Origin: Aphanocapsa sp. GSE-SYN-MK-11-07L
Lineage (GTDB): Bacteria > Cyanobacteriota > Cyanobacteriia > Thermosynechococcales > Thermosynechococcaceae
Assembly: GCA_019359715.1 (NCBI GenBank)
Contig: JAHHGS010000117.1
Coordinates: 1-36,463, forward strand
Direction: 5' to 3'
DNA length: 36,463 bases
A program made the position numbers and the translations under genes. Of this stretch, positions 8,234-17,501 are shown piece after piece (the first letter of the stretch is position 1; every line of letters starts with the position of its first letter). The notes below the pieces were generated by a model. The model was not told the origin of the DNA and did not search any database. It saw nothing but the letters and a program-made list of their open reading frames with translations.

Positions 8234-9150
8234 TTTCTGACTTGACAACGGCTCTCAGACCCACGGCGATCGCCCTGGGCAACTTTGATGGTGTGCATCG
8301 GGGGCATCAACAGGTAATTCAAGCCTTGGCTGAAGCTGCTGAAAGTTATTTGACCGTTGTTGCTTTTGATCCGCATCCGCAGGAGTTTTTTACGGGTCAA
8401 GCTCGCACGTTACTCACGCCTTTGGCTGAAAAAAGTCAGCAGCTAGAGCGGCTAGGGGTGAGCCAATTAGTTTTACTCTCGTTTGATCAAACCTTGGCTG
8501 CCTTAAGTCCAGCCGAGTTTGTAGACCAGATTTTGGTGCAGCAGCTTGCGGCCAAAGCAATTAGCGTTGGGTTTAATTTTCGATTTGGGCATCAACGCGC
8601 AGGCAATGTTGAAGATTTGAGGGCGATCGCGGCCAATTACGGGATTCAAGTCAATGTCGCTCTGCCGCAACTGTTTGAAGGAGAGCGGATCAGCAGTTCC
8701 GCCATTCGAGCCGCCCTGGAGCAGGGAGATTTACAGCGGGCAAATTGTCTATTGGGACGCGCTTACACTTTAGTCGGCGAAGTTGGAGCAGGCGATCGCC
8801 TGGGGCGCACCCTCGGCTTCCCGACCGCAAACCTGCGGCTGCCGGAGCAAAAGTTTTTGCCTCGAACAGGCGTTTATGCCGTCCGCGTCACCAGTGATGG
8901 CTTGGAACAGCCGCAACTGGGCGTCATGAACATTGGCTATCGCCCAACAGTGGATGGCAAAAAACTGGTTGTGGAAGCGCACCTATTGGATTGGGCTGGA
9001 GATTTGTACGGGCGAACCTTGACTGTTGCTTTAGAGCAGTTTTTGCGACCGGAACAGAAGTTTGCTGATTTAACCGCCCTGAAAGCCCAGATTCAGCAAG
9101 ATTGCGATCGGGCACGGATGCTGCCAGCAGCGGTTGGCGGTGGTGATTAA
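8224..9150 (+). CDS. ribF: bifunctional riboflavin kinase / FAD synthetase
   Basis: The N-terminal FAD-synthetase (nucleotidyl transferase) domain carries GNFDGVHRGH and the later ISSSAIR motif. The C-terminal riboflavin-kinase domain begins near GDRLGRTLGFPTAN and includes YAVRV and NIGYRPT. The enzyme converts riboflavin to FMN and then FAD. I choose GTG at 8224 because cyanobacterial homologues usually begin (M/V)WI; an ATG three codons upstream (8215) is also possible. It overlaps the end of the MBL gene and is convergent with msrA, with only 6 bp between the stops. Confidence 0.95.
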   Translation: MWIISDLTTALRPTAIALGNFDGVHRGHQQVIQALAEAAESYLTVVAFDPHPQEFFTGQARTLLTPLAEKSQQLERLGVSQLVLLSFDQTLAALSPAEFVDQILVQQLAAKAISVGFNFRFGHQRAGNVEDLRAIAANYGIQVNVALPQLFEGERISSSAIRAALEQGDLQRANCLLGRAYTLVGEVGAGDRLGRTLGFPTANLRLPEQKFLPRTGVYAVRVTSDGLEQPQLGVMNIGYRPTVDGKKLVVEAHLLDWAGDLYGRTLTVALEQFLRPEQKFADLTALKAQIQQDCDRARMLPAAVGGGD

Positions 9151-9156
9151 AAATCA

Positions 9157-9837
9157 CTATTGCCGATACAGAGAGGCAAATTGAACCTTCAGTTGGGCCA
9201 GTTTGGGCAAATCGTGGATAACGACGTAGGGATAGCTGGGGTTGCGGGCAATGAAGTTTTGATGATAGGACTCAGCCGCAAAAAAGCTCTTTAAGGGCAC
9301 GACTTGCGTTGCGATCGGTTTTGGAAAAACGTGAGCTTGATTGAGCTGTGCGATATAGGTTTGAGCAATTTGCTGCTGTTCACTGTTGGCAAAAAATATG
9401 GCTGAACGGTACTGAGTGCCATGATCAGGCCCCTGCCGATTTAATTGGGTCGGGTCATGGGCAACTGAAAAGTAGATTTTTAGCAGTTGTCCGTAGGAAA
9501 TTTTAGTCGGATCGTAGGTGATTTTGACTGCCTCCGCATGACCCGTGTCCCCTGATGTGACCCTTTCGTAATCAGCCGTAGCGGCAGTGCCGCCTGAAAA
9601 CCCCGAAACAACCTCGGAAACTCCTTTCACGTGCTCAAAAACAGCCTCTACACCCCAAAAGCATCCACCGGCTAGCACGGCTGTCTGTTTGCCTTTAGCA
9701 GTAGTGGCTGCAATGTCAGTGGCTGGGTCAGGCAATTTCGTTTGGGATCTAGCCAGCACAAGCGCAGCCGTCCCCAGTGAACCAATCAAAATGCTGCCGA
9801 TCAGCCAACGGAAGCGAACGAGACTGCGAATTGACAT
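9157..9837 (-). CDS. msrA: peptide methionine sulfoxide reductase A, membrane-anchored or exported
   Basis: The MsrA core starts near residue 52 with AVLAGGCFWG; C59 is the catalytic cysteine. The following FSGGT..ADYERV segment, the GHAEAVKI block and the YRSAIF motif are all typical of MsrA. It reduces methionine-S-sulfoxide in oxidised proteins. Residues 11-30 (WLIGSILIGSLGTAALVLAR) form a hydrophobic N-terminal segment after basic residues, so the enzyme is probably inserted in or exported across a membrane; the cytosolic form lacks this. Length 226 agrees with core plus leader. The gene stands alone, convergent with ribF. Confidence 0.95.
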   Translation of the reverse strand: MSIRSLVRFRWLIGSILIGSLGTAALVLARSQTKLPDPATDIAATTAKGKQTAVLAGGCFWGVEAVFEHVKGVSEVVSGFSGGTAATADYERVTSGDTGHAEAVKITYDPTKISYGQLLKIYFSVAHDPTQLNRQGPDHGTQYRSAIFFANSEQQQIAQTYIAQLNQAHVFPKPIATQVVPLKSFFAAESYHQNFIARNPSYPYVVIHDLPKLAQLKVQFASLYRQ

Positions 9838-9888
9838 GATTGAATTGATTCCTGTATTGAATTAATGATGCTTGACCAGAGCCTAAGG

Positions 9889-10013
9889 AGATTTCTTAGA
9901 AAGATTTTACCCTTCGAGTTGTGCCCTTCGACTGCGCTCAGGGCACGGCTGGCTGAGCGCACGGCTGGCTGAGCGCAGTCGAAGCCAGCGGGTAACTTTT
10001 TTGCTAGAAATCT
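9889..10013. repeat. MITE-like long palindrome with internal 16-bp tandem repeat
   Basis: A perfect 15-bp inverted repeat, cttcgactgcgctca (9926-9940) and its complement (9970-9984), surrounds two tandem copies of cacggctggctgagcg (9944-9959, 9960-9975). The outer ends agatttct (9889-9896) and agaaatct (10006-10013), with ttaccc/gggtaa inside them, extend the symmetry imperfectly to 125 bp. There is no ORF. Structure and position in an intergenic gap suggest a small non-autonomous element; this is inference. It occupies the middle of the 337-bp gap between msrA and the nuclease gene. Confidence 0.75.
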
Positions 10014-10174
10014 TCTAAAGCTGGCGGCCCGCCAATTCAATATTGGGAGTCCAAACTGATTCTTTTCAAAGCTATCAATAAGTTTCAGGTGAGTTTTAGA
10101 TGAGTGCTATCTCAGAATTGAAAGCTGCCCCTAAAACTGTTAACTTCTGCTTTTTATTATTCCTATGAAATAAT

Positions 10175-10732
10175 TTACGAATGGTTTTTACGCCAGTCCC
10201 AGGGGCGGACTGATTTAGCGTTTTTCCACACTCCTCGTTTTTGGCGCTTGGCTTCGGTTTCAGCCGTTGCGATCGCCGTTTTTTGCAGGCAATGATTGGC
10301 ATATTGAGCATAGTAGTAAGCCCAACCAGCCTCAGTCATTTCGGCATTCACGTTTAGCAGCTTGCCTTGCTGGCGTCGGAACACCTCCGCTACAGTCCGC
10401 CCATATCGATCGGTATCAACGGGGTTAATTTGCACCTGATTGCCAGACTGATTGAGCAGCGATCGCAAATAGTTTCTCGCTTGCTCTCCCTGGGGTTGTT
10501 TTAGCTCTGGGGCATCAATGCCGCAAAAGCGAATTTTGAGGGTCTGACCCTGGCGCTCGACCTTGATCGTATCGCCATCGTGGACGGACTGAGGCACCAC
10601 AGACCAGACGAGGCTGGGGGTTTGATTTGGGGTTTGATTTATCCCAACCGTTGGTTGAGCGGACGAACTGGCAGGAGAACGAAAACAACTGGTCAGCAGT
10701 AAAGTCAAGATCAGTAGAAAAACTTGCTTCAT
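10175..10732 (-). CDS. lipoprotein thermonuclease (SNase-like)
   Basis: This 185-residue protein has a lipoprotein signal: the hydrophobic stretch after MKQ ends in LLTSC with C16 as the lipidated cysteine. A linker rich in Ser, Gln and Pro runs to residue ~42. The staphylococcal-nuclease domain (about 43-175) shows DGDT (D54), RFCGIDAPE (R68, D73, E76) and DRYGR (R112), so the catalytic Arg-Glu-Arg set and Asp ligands are complete. The family cuts DNA and RNA with Ca2+, so this should act on nucleic acid in the periplasm or at the outer membrane, for nutrient use or degrading foreign DNA. It is monocistronic. Confidence 0.93.
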   Translation of the reverse strand: MKQVFLLILTLLLTSCFRSPASSSAQPTVGINQTPNQTPSLVWSVVPQSVHDGDTIKVERQGQTLKIRFCGIDAPELKQPQGEQARNYLRSLLNQSGNQVQINPVDTDRYGRTVAEVFRRQQGKLLNVNAEMTEAGWAYYYAQYANHCLQKTAIATAETEAKRQKRGVWKNAKSVRPWDWRKNHS

Positions 10733-10764
10733 ATCGCAAAATCATCGAGGCTTCAGATCCACTT

Positions 10765-10797
10765 CACAACAAAGGGGGCCATGCCCCCTTTGTTGTG
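10765..10797 (-). terminator. strong hairpin terminator after tsf
   Basis: A perfect stem of at least 14 bp (cacaacaaaggggg with ccccctttgttgtg) closes a tiny loop. It lies between the end of tsf and the start of the thermonuclease, both on the minus strand. The stem bases provide a T-rich stretch after the G/C core, so it may work as an intrinsic terminator and insulate the two genes; it is symmetric and could act in both directions. Confidence 0.75.
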
Positions 10798-10839
10798 ATT
10801 CAGAGTTAGGATGCAGACCGCTTGCCTCAGCCAGCCATC

Positions 10840-11499
10840 CTATTTGCCGCCAATTTGGGCTGCCACTTCGTCAGCCAAATTAGACTCAGCTTTTTCGATT
10901 CCTTCACCGAGCACGAAGCGCTGAAAGCGGCGAATTTGGATGTTTTCGCCTAAGTTGGCGATCGCCTGCTTGACCAGTTCTTCCACCGTGATGCTTTGGT
11001 CACGAATAAAGGGCTGATCCATCAGACACATTTCGCGCAGGGTTTTATCGAGTTTGCCCTGGACAATCTTGGTCTTAACGGCTTCTGGCTTACCTTTGAG
11101 GGCATCAGAGCCGAGGGCGATCGACCGCTCTTTCTCAATAAAGTCGGCCGGAATGTCTTCTACCTTGACGTATTCAACATTCGGGCAAGCGGCAATTTGC
11201 TTGGCAATGTCTTGGACTAGAGACTTAAATGCCTGATTGCGACCGACAAAATCAGTTTCGCAGTTGACTTCAACCAGGACGCCAATCCGCCCACCCGTGT
11301 GGATGTAGCTGTCAACCAGCCCTTCGCTGGCGACGCGCCCAGCCTTTTTGCCAGCCGAAGCCAGTCCCTTCTGACGCAGCCACTCAATTGCCTTCGTGAT
11401 GTCACCCTCAGATTCTTTGAGGGCTTTTTTGCAGTCCATCATGCCTGCGCCGGTCTTGTCACGCAGTTGTTTTACTAGTTGTGCCGAGATTTCAGCCAT
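10840..11499 (-). CDS. tsf: translation elongation factor Ts
   Basis: This 219-residue protein begins [20 protein letters not shown], the UBA-like N-terminal domain. The core motif ETDFVGRN, which inserts into EF-Tu, is present, and the C-terminal region carries QPFIRD. EF-Ts exchanges GDP for GTP on EF-Tu. The short length is normal for cyanobacteria. It lies downstream of rpsB on the same strand, the common rpsB-tsf order, with a 120-bp spacer that can fold. Confidence 0.97.
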   Translation of the reverse strand: MAEISAQLVKQLRDKTGAGMMDCKKALKESEGDITKAIEWLRQKGLASAGKKAGRVASEGLVDSYIHTGGRIGVLVEVNCETDFVGRNQAFKSLVQDIAKQIAACPNVEYVKVEDIPADFIEKERSIALGSDALKGKPEAVKTKIVQGKLDKTLREMCLMDQPFIRDQSITVEELVKQAIANLGENIQIRRFQRFVLGEGIEKAESNLADEVAAQIGGK

Positions 11500-11525
11500 A
11501 GTGGTGCCTCAGTCTTTTCTTTGTC

Positions 11526-11578
11526 AATCTGGTGTGTGGAGGTGATCACTCCTAGTCTAGGGTTTGCTCCCCCAGATT
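11526..11578 (-). promoter_or_regulatory. foldable spacer between rpsB and tsf
   Basis: The spacer contains aatctgg (11526-11532) paired with ccagatt (11572-11578), and a smaller agg/cct palindrome around tgatca inside. Read on the minus strand, the hairpin sits just ahead of the tsf start region. It could be an attenuator, an mRNA-processing site or a protein-binding leader; only the base pairing is seen. Confidence 0.35.
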
Positions 11579-11621
11579 AAGAGCGATCGCCAGTTTCGGA
11601 ACTGCCCTCAATCTGGCCGGG

Positions 11622-12419
11622 TTACGGTTGTGCTTCTGGCTCTGCCTCACCCTCGGATGCAGCAGCCTCTACATCCTCTGGTTCATCCTCAAATTCAGCC
11701 CCATTGTACTCTTCGTACTCTTCTTCATTCTCTAGCTGACCGTGACGCCCTTCATAGATCGCATCCGCCAACTTGCCGACAATCAGCTTGATCGAGCGAA
11801 TGGCATCATCGTTAGCCGGGATTGGAATATCAACATCATCTGGGTCGCAGTTGGTATCGAGTAAAGAGACAATCGGAATCCCTAATTTGTGGCACTCTTG
11901 AACTGCGTTGTACTCCCGCTTCACGTCCACAACCACAACCACATCTGGGATTTTTCGCATTTGTTTAATCCCACCCAGATACTTTTGCAGCTTTTCCATT
12001 TCTCGCCGCAGCTTAGACGCTTCCTGCTTGGGCAGCAGATCCAAAGCGCCGGTTTCTTGCCGCCGCTCAATGTCTTTCAGGCGATCGACGCGAGTCTTGA
12101 TCGTTGTCCAGTTGGTCAGCATGCCGCCTAGCCAGCGCTGGTTAATAAAGTAGCTGCCGCAGCGAGCTGCTTCTTGGGCAACAATCCCAGCCGCCTGACG
12201 CTTGGTGCCAATAAATAAAAACTTTTTGCCAGACTCCGAAGACGATCGCACGTAATCGTAGGCTTCATCCACCAACTGAGCGGTCTGCACTAAATCAATA
12301 ATATGAACCCCATTCCGCTCTGTGAAAATATAGGGCGACATTTTCGGATTCCATCGACGAGCCTGATGCCCAAAGTGAACTCCGGCTTCCAGCATTTGCG
12401 CCAAACTAAGAACTGGCAT
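11622..12419 (-). CDS. rpsB: 30S ribosomal protein S2
   Basis: S2 is a small-subunit protein needed for assembly and S1 binding. The protein begins [19 protein letters not shown], the standard cyanobacterial S2 start, so I place the start at 12419; the frame is open 21 codons further upstream. [12 protein letters not shown] and [10 protein letters not shown] are conserved S2 blocks. About 40 residues at the C-terminus are strongly acidic ([17 protein letters not shown]), an extension beyond the bacterial core; acidic tails are seen in some cyanobacterial S2 proteins. It is the first gene of the rpsB-tsf pair. Confidence 0.97.
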   Translation of the reverse strand: MPVLSLAQMLEAGVHFGHQARRWNPKMSPYIFTERNGVHIIDLVQTAQLVDEAYDYVRSSSESGKKFLFIGTKRQAAGIVAQEAARCGSYFINQRWLGGMLTNWTTIKTRVDRLKDIERRQETGALDLLPKQEASKLRREMEKLQKYLGGIKQMRKIPDVVVVVDVKREYNAVQECHKLGIPIVSLLDTNCDPDDVDIPIPANDDAIRSIKLIVGKLADAIYEGRHGQLENEEEYEEYNGAEFEDEPEDVEAAASEGEAEPEAQP

Positions 12420-12714
12420 ATTCGTTTTTACTCCTATTCGGGTTAAGCCTCCACCCAGGTGCATTTCTAGATTAAGAAACACCCGAATTCCTGGATGTGT
12501 GGTTTTTAAGACAGCTTATCTAGGCTAACACAGAAAGAGTTTTGATCACCATCACTGAGTTAACTAGCGAAAAAAAGGTGTACAAACATTTCTGGAAAAA
12601 CTAGAGGCTCTGCCCTCGATCTTCCCTACTCCATCTTAAAAATAGGTATTTCTAATATTGCTAGTTAGAGTTTAAATATGCGAAAATTCTTAAGCCTAGT
12701 TGGGGTAAGGGATT

Positions 12715-13563
12715 ATGAGCGCATCGAAAAAGAGTTTAGCGATTACGATGAGTAGCGTACTTTCTGGATTGATGCTGTCGGTAATTGCCCAGCCTGCTCA
12801 AGCCTTTACCTTTTACAGTGGCGGTCAGGCGACTGGTACATCCGCTCCTGCCCCCCCTCCCGGTGGAGCGGCTTTAGCTACCCAAACTAGTTTTAATAAT
12901 GCGGCTGGGCTGTTGGGGCCAGTTATAACAGATGGCTTTGAGTCACCGGCAACTAACAGCACTTTTTACAATTCTGGCACGGGTACATTGACTCGTACTG
13001 ACTTTAGCCTGACAGTCACCAACGGAGAAACTGGTCAAAGCGATAATGGGCTTAACAATACTAACGGAACTTTCGCCATTGGCTACAATACAACCGTTGG
13101 TGGAAGTCGATTAGTCAGAATTGGTCACCCTACTGGTTCAAACCCGCTTCAAACGAGCGCTACATTTAACTTTGGGGTTCCAATGACAGCTTTCGGCCTA
13201 TACATTACTGATTATGGCAATACTGCTTCTGCTGCTACAGAACTGAGGGTGACGATCAATGGTGCTACAGTAACCGGGTTTCCACGAACAATTCCTAAAC
13301 TCAACTCTGGTGGTTTTTCCAATCGCAGTGTTCAGTTTTTTGGTTTTACGCAACAACCTGGCGATCCTTTAATTACCTCAATCACTTTTCAGTTTTCGGG
13401 GGTGACAACTGCGATCGATCGCCTAGCAATGGATGACGTTCGCTTTGTGAGGGTGCCTGTTCCACCGCAGTTTGTCGGTACAGCCTTAGCAGCAATCCTG
13501 GCGGCTTGGAAGGTGCGTCGCAGTAAACGCAAGTCTAAACAAGCTGATGCTCCAGTCGGTTAG
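12715..13563 (+). CDS. secreted protein with PEP-CTERM-like tail (copy 1)
   Basis: This 282-residue exported protein has a signal peptide (basic MSASKKS, hydrophobic core, cleavage likely after AQPAQA at residue 30). The body (31-245) is Gly/Asn/Thr-rich, beta-like, and contains the segments GLYITDYG, ITFQFSGVTT and AIDRLAMDDVRF. The tail has a short motif PVPPQ, a ~15-residue hydrophobic stretch and a basic cluster (RRSKRKSK). This is the layout of PEP-CTERM sorting signals, but with PVPPQ in place of PEP. The protein is therefore probably processed and sorted to the cell surface or matrix. A purine-rich ggggtaaggg lies just before the ATG. A paralogue follows directly. Confidence 0.85.
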   Translation: MSASKKSLAITMSSVLSGLMLSVIAQPAQAFTFYSGGQATGTSAPAPPPGGAALATQTSFNNAAGLLGPVITDGFESPATNSTFYNSGTGTLTRTDFSLTVTNGETGQSDNGLNNTNGTFAIGYNTTVGGSRLVRIGHPTGSNPLQTSATFNFGVPMTAFGLYITDYGNTASAATELRVTINGATVTGFPRTIPKLNSGGFSNRSVQFFGFTQQPGDPLITSITFQFSGVTTAIDRLAMDDVRFVRVPVPPQFVGTALAAILAAWKVRRSKRKSKQADAPVG

Positions 13564-13731
13564 AAGTTGATTAGTCTGATCACTATGCTGAATCATCATC
13601 AAATGAAGCGATCGCGATCAGAATCATTGCCAGCTAGAGGGTGGGCGTGCCATAGTTTTCGCGTCATTGACAACAGGGACGATCTAAACATGCTTGGGAC
13701 TGAAGAGCCTGAAAGATGCAGTCTATCCACA

Positions 13732-14589
13732 ATGGTCAAACCGATTGGTCAATTAGTGGCAGCGGCTGGTCTAGCATTTTTTGGGCTAGCTGGCCTGAGT
13801 GCGAGCCAGCCAGCGCAAGCCTTTACTTTTTACACCGGCGTTCAGACTGTTTTTCTGCCATCCGCCCCCCCTCCGTCAGGAGCGGCTTTAACTGCCCGCA
13901 ATAATTTTGTGACTGCGGCGACTCCTTTGGGGACAGTCGGGACTGAAAACTTTGAAACACCAGCGGTTAATAACCCTTTCTATACTAACGCTACGGGCAA
14001 TGGCAGTCTAAATTATGCTACCAGCGGGATTACAGTGCAGGTCACTAACGGGCAGATTGGCGGTTCTAATAATGGCATTAGTAACACTAACGGCTTCTTT
14101 GCTATTGGCCACAACACGACCAGTGGTGGCAGTCGTTTACTGCGGATTGCTCAACAAACGGGTATGGATTTAGTTCCTCCCCAAACTTCGGTTACTTTTA
14201 GCTTCGGCACTCCACTGCAGGCTTTTGGCCTGTACATCACTGACTACGGTGATTCCGAGAGTGATGCCGTTTTGGAGGCGAGTATTAATGGTACTGCAGT
14301 GACTGGGTTTCCGCAGACAATCCCCCAATCACCGGGTAACTTTTTTAGCGGTCGTAGTGTCCAATTCTTAGGCTTTACCGCTGCTAGTACTGACCCTGCA
14401 ATCGCCTCCATTACGTTTCAATTCTCAGGGGTGACAACTGAGATCGATCGCTTGGGAATGGATGACATTCGGTTTGTGCAGGTGCCAGTCCCACCGCAGT
14501 TTGTCGGTACAGCCCTCATGGCAATGTTCGCGGCGTGGAAAGCTCGTCGCAGCCGCAAATCTAAACCATCAAGCTCTCCGGTGGGTTAG
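13732..14589 (+). CDS. secreted protein with PEP-CTERM-like tail (copy 2)
   Basis: This is the paralogue of the preceding gene, sharing the signal-peptide end (QPAQAFTFY), the GLYITDYG, ITFQFSGVTT and IDRLGMDD blocks, and the tail PVPPQFVGTAL with a basic cluster. I choose ATG at 13732 because it places the AQA cleavage at residue 30, exactly as in copy 1, and gives 285 residues. The frame is open further upstream to 13567, and an ATG at 13690 is another candidate. No strong Shine-Dalgarno is visible. The ~170-bp gap from copy 1 has no other gene. Tandem duplication followed by divergence is the simple explanation. Confidence 0.85.
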   Translation: MVKPIGQLVAAAGLAFFGLAGLSASQPAQAFTFYTGVQTVFLPSAPPPSGAALTARNNFVTAATPLGTVGTENFETPAVNNPFYTNATGNGSLNYATSGITVQVTNGQIGGSNNGISNTNGFFAIGHNTTSGGSRLLRIAQQTGMDLVPPQTSVTFSFGTPLQAFGLYITDYGDSESDAVLEASINGTAVTGFPQTIPQSPGNFFSGRSVQFLGFTAASTDPAIASITFQFSGVTTEIDRLGMDDIRFVQVPVPPQFVGTALMAMFAAWKARRSRKSKPSSSPVG

Positions 14590-14603
14590 AGACTTTTAGC
14601 AAC

Positions 14604-17348
14604 TTACTGATCCGGGCGGACGACGCGAATAATGTTTTCAGTCATGCTCTCAAACGTGTCGTCGTGGCTGATCACAAACAATTGCTGAAAACTTTTCAGA
14701 TTGCCGAGCGCTTCGGCCAGTTGGCGACGGCGAAGCTGATCCATGTTGGTTGTTGGTTCATCAAAAAAGGCAACGTCAATATCGGAGAGGACTTTGAGCA
14801 GAGCCAGCCTGACCGCTAAGGCTGCACACATTTGTTCTCCCCCCGAAAGGCTAGGGAAGCTGCGCCAATGTCCGCCGGTTTGGACTTTAATTTCGTAGTC
14901 ATCTGTCCACTCTAGGGCGACATCTGGGCGATTCAATAGCTCTCGAAACAGCCGATCGCCCTCCTGAGAAATGTTGCTGAGATAAAACTGGGTAATCCGT
15001 GGGCCACTTTTATTGAAAATCATCCGCGCATCGCCAATAAACTGCTGGGCCTGTTGCCGGGTTGCTAGTTCCGCTTCAGCCTGCTTGCAATCTTGAGCGA
15101 TCGCTTCTAGCGCTAAAAGCTGCTGCTCCAAGGTCGCCAACTGAGCCAGCTTGGGCGGCAGGCCACCCGCCAGTTGATCGCGCTCGGTTTTGCGTTGATC
15201 AAGGATGGCAACCAAGCTGGGCAAGGCTTGCGGATCATAGTTTTGCTGTTCGACTTGCCAGCAATCTTTGAGGTCTGTTTGCTGCTGTTCAAACGCCGTC
15301 AGCTCTGCGATCGCCTGTTGGAATTGGGCCTGTAGCCCAGGGCACTGTTCGGCTTGCTGCTGCTGTTGCAGATAAATCTGATAGCCAGCCAGGTGAGCCT
15401 GCTGAATTTTCTTCTGACTGGTCATGCTGCTGGCAAGCTGCTGATAGGGAGTAAGCTGTTGCTCTAAAGCGGCGATCGCGGCTAATATTTCAGCTTGCTG
15501 AGCCTGAAGTTGCTCCGCTTTCGTTTGCAAATCAGACTGCTGAGCCATTTGCTCCTGTCTGAGGCGAATTTGACCCCTCGGATCATTGAGAGCCGAGAGT
15601 TGGGCCTGCAAATTTGCCAATTGCGCTTTCAGCTTAGGTTCAGGGGCAAGCTGAGCTTGCAGTTGGGCTAGTTCGGCTTGCCAGCGCTGGCAGTCTTGCT
15701 GCAAAGTCTGGGATTGAGACTGTTTGGCGCTCAGGCTGGCAAAATCTGCCCGCAGTTGGTAAGCAGCATTGAGTTGAGTCTGAAGTTGCTGCAAGCTTTC
15801 GGTCAGATCGGCCTGTGAAATCTGCTGGCTTAGATCAGCTAAAATTTGCTCCAGTCCTGCCATGACATTGCTGTGGATGGCTTGGCTGTCTTGAAAAGCA
15901 TCAATCACAGCGGCCAGGCTGGGCAAGTCATTTTTTAGCTTGAGCAGCGTCTTTAGGGCCGCCTGCACTTGCTGCTCCGCCCGATCGCCCTCGGTTTGAG
16001 CTTGGTTGACAATCTGCTCTAATTCAGCCGCAAACTGCTGGGCAGCTTCAATCCGGCTCAGTTGAAGCTGCCTGCGATCGCGCTGCTGTTCCCAGTCTGG
16101 AATCGCCTCCACCTGGGCCGCTAAACTCTGCAAGCGGTTGATTTCTGCTGATAGTGCTTCTAGGGCGCTCTGAGCAACTTGAAAGTGCTGCTGGGTGGCT
16201 TGGAGTTGGAGCTTAACCGGACTGAGCTGCTGGAGTTGCTCAGTCAAAACCAAAATTTGCTGCTCTAGAGCCTGCTGCTGCGCTTGGGCTGGCTGGAGGT
16301 GATGAATTTGAACCTTGGCCTGTTGGATCGTCGCCAACTGGGCTTGCAGTTGCGTAGCTTGCAGTTGCAGGTGATGGTGCTGCTGCTGCTGGCTTGTCAG
16401 TTGCTGTTGTAGGTGCTGCTGCTGCTGCTGTTGTTGATCAAGCGCTTGCAGGCGATCGCTGGCCTGCTGATAAGCCAGATAGCCAGATTGATGCTGCTGA
16501 CAGAGGGTGACGGCTTGCTCAGCCTGGCGCAAAGATTGCTGAATGATCACCTGCGTCGCTTGTTTGGCAGCAATTTGAGTTTGAATCTGCTGCAATTGCT
16601 GGCAGAGAGCCTGAGCAACCTGGGCTTGAGCCAGCAGTTGCGATCGCTGATGTTCGAGCTGCTCTAGATTTTGCTGGAGCTGCTGCAACTGAGCTTGATC
16701 GCGGGCAATCTCCTGCTGTTGGGTTGCTTGCAACTGTTGCAGAGCTGGCCAGTCAGCTAGCTGAAGTTCATACTGAGCGATCGCCTGCTCCAGTTGAGCG
16801 ACCTGCTGATCAGCGTAGGTCTTTAAACTGCTGGACTTGGTAAATGCCTGTCTGTATTCTTCGACTTTTAGAATCGGGTCAAAGATTTGCTTCCGCCCTT
16901 CTGCTTTCTTGAAAAAATCGCTCGTGAACGTCCCTTGCGGAATCCCGATCGTGTTGGCGAACAGCTTGGCTAAGTCTGTATCAATTGGCACGCCCAAGTG
17001 CTGCCTCAGCCAGAGCGCCACATCAACAACTTTGCGTAGACCCAGGCTAGCCTTTAGCTCCGGGTCATACACGTCGTAGCCTTTGCTCGTGCAGCGCCTG
17101 ACCTGATAGCAGCGTCCATCGTAGCTAGAAATCAGACTAACGCTGGCTTGGGCACTGCTGCACCCAGCTTTAATCAGATCAGCTTGCGGATAGTCGCTGT
17201 GGTTGAACAGCACCCAAGCGATCGCCTCTAAAATGCTAGTCTTACCCGCCCCATTTTCCCCGCAAATCGCATTGGTGCCGGGTTGGAAGACAAAATGGCG
17301 ATCGTCATGAGCTTTGAAGTTGGCAAGCGTAACGGTCAGAATTTGCAT
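14604..17348 (-). CDS. sbcC: SbcC/Rad50-like ATPase
   Basis: This SMC-like repair ATPase has Walker A GENGAGKTS near the N-terminus, the signature LSGGEQ and Walker B VAFFDEPTTNMD near the C-terminus, separated by ~600 residues of heptad coiled coil. It would partner SbcD/Mre11 to process DNA ends and hairpins; no sbcD is in the window. I see no CxxC zinc hook at the coil apex; an LNDPRG turn sits in the middle. The coil is extremely Gln-rich, with runs such as QQQQQQ around residue 310. Start chosen at MQILTVTL (17348); an in-frame ATG four codons upstream (17360) is possible. It is convergent with the copy 2 surface-protein gene. Confidence 0.9.
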   Translation of the reverse strand: MQILTVTLANFKAHDDRHFVFQPGTNAICGENGAGKTSILEAIAWVLFNHSDYPQADLIKAGCSSAQASVSLISSYDGRCYQVRRCTSKGYDVYDPELKASLGLRKVVDVALWLRQHLGVPIDTDLAKLFANTIGIPQGTFTSDFFKKAEGRKQIFDPILKVEEYRQAFTKSSSLKTYADQQVAQLEQAIAQYELQLADWPALQQLQATQQQEIARDQAQLQQLQQNLEQLEHQRSQLLAQAQVAQALCQQLQQIQTQIAAKQATQVIIQQSLRQAEQAVTLCQQHQSGYLAYQQASDRLQALDQQQQQQQHLQQQLTSQQQQHHHLQLQATQLQAQLATIQQAKVQIHHLQPAQAQQQALEQQILVLTEQLQQLSPVKLQLQATQQHFQVAQSALEALSAEINRLQSLAAQVEAIPDWEQQRDRRQLQLSRIEAAQQFAAELEQIVNQAQTEGDRAEQQVQAALKTLLKLKNDLPSLAAVIDAFQDSQAIHSNVMAGLEQILADLSQQISQADLTESLQQLQTQLNAAYQLRADFASLSAKQSQSQTLQQDCQRWQAELAQLQAQLAPEPKLKAQLANLQAQLSALNDPRGQIRLRQEQMAQQSDLQTKAEQLQAQQAEILAAIAALEQQLTPYQQLASSMTSQKKIQQAHLAGYQIYLQQQQQAEQCPGLQAQFQQAIAELTAFEQQQTDLKDCWQVEQQNYDPQALPSLVAILDQRKTERDQLAGGLPPKLAQLATLEQQLLALEAIAQDCKQAEAELATRQQAQQFIGDARMIFNKSGPRITQFYLSNISQEGDRLFRELLNRPDVALEWTDDYEIKVQTGGHWRSFPSLSGGEQMCAALAVRLALLKVLSDIDVAFFDEPTTNMDQLRRRQLAEALGNLKSFQQLFVISHDDTFESMTENIIRVVRPDQ

Positions 17349-17501
17349 CAACTGAGCCAAAAAATAGGGCTGAACTAGATTCCCCTTTAATTTTGCCAGA
17401 GGATCATCTGCGGTCTCTCTAGCAAGCCTAAATTCGGGAAAGGTTCAGTTTTATCGAGAGCAGTCCTAAGTGATTTGATTGATAACTTGAGGATTGCAAC
17501 A

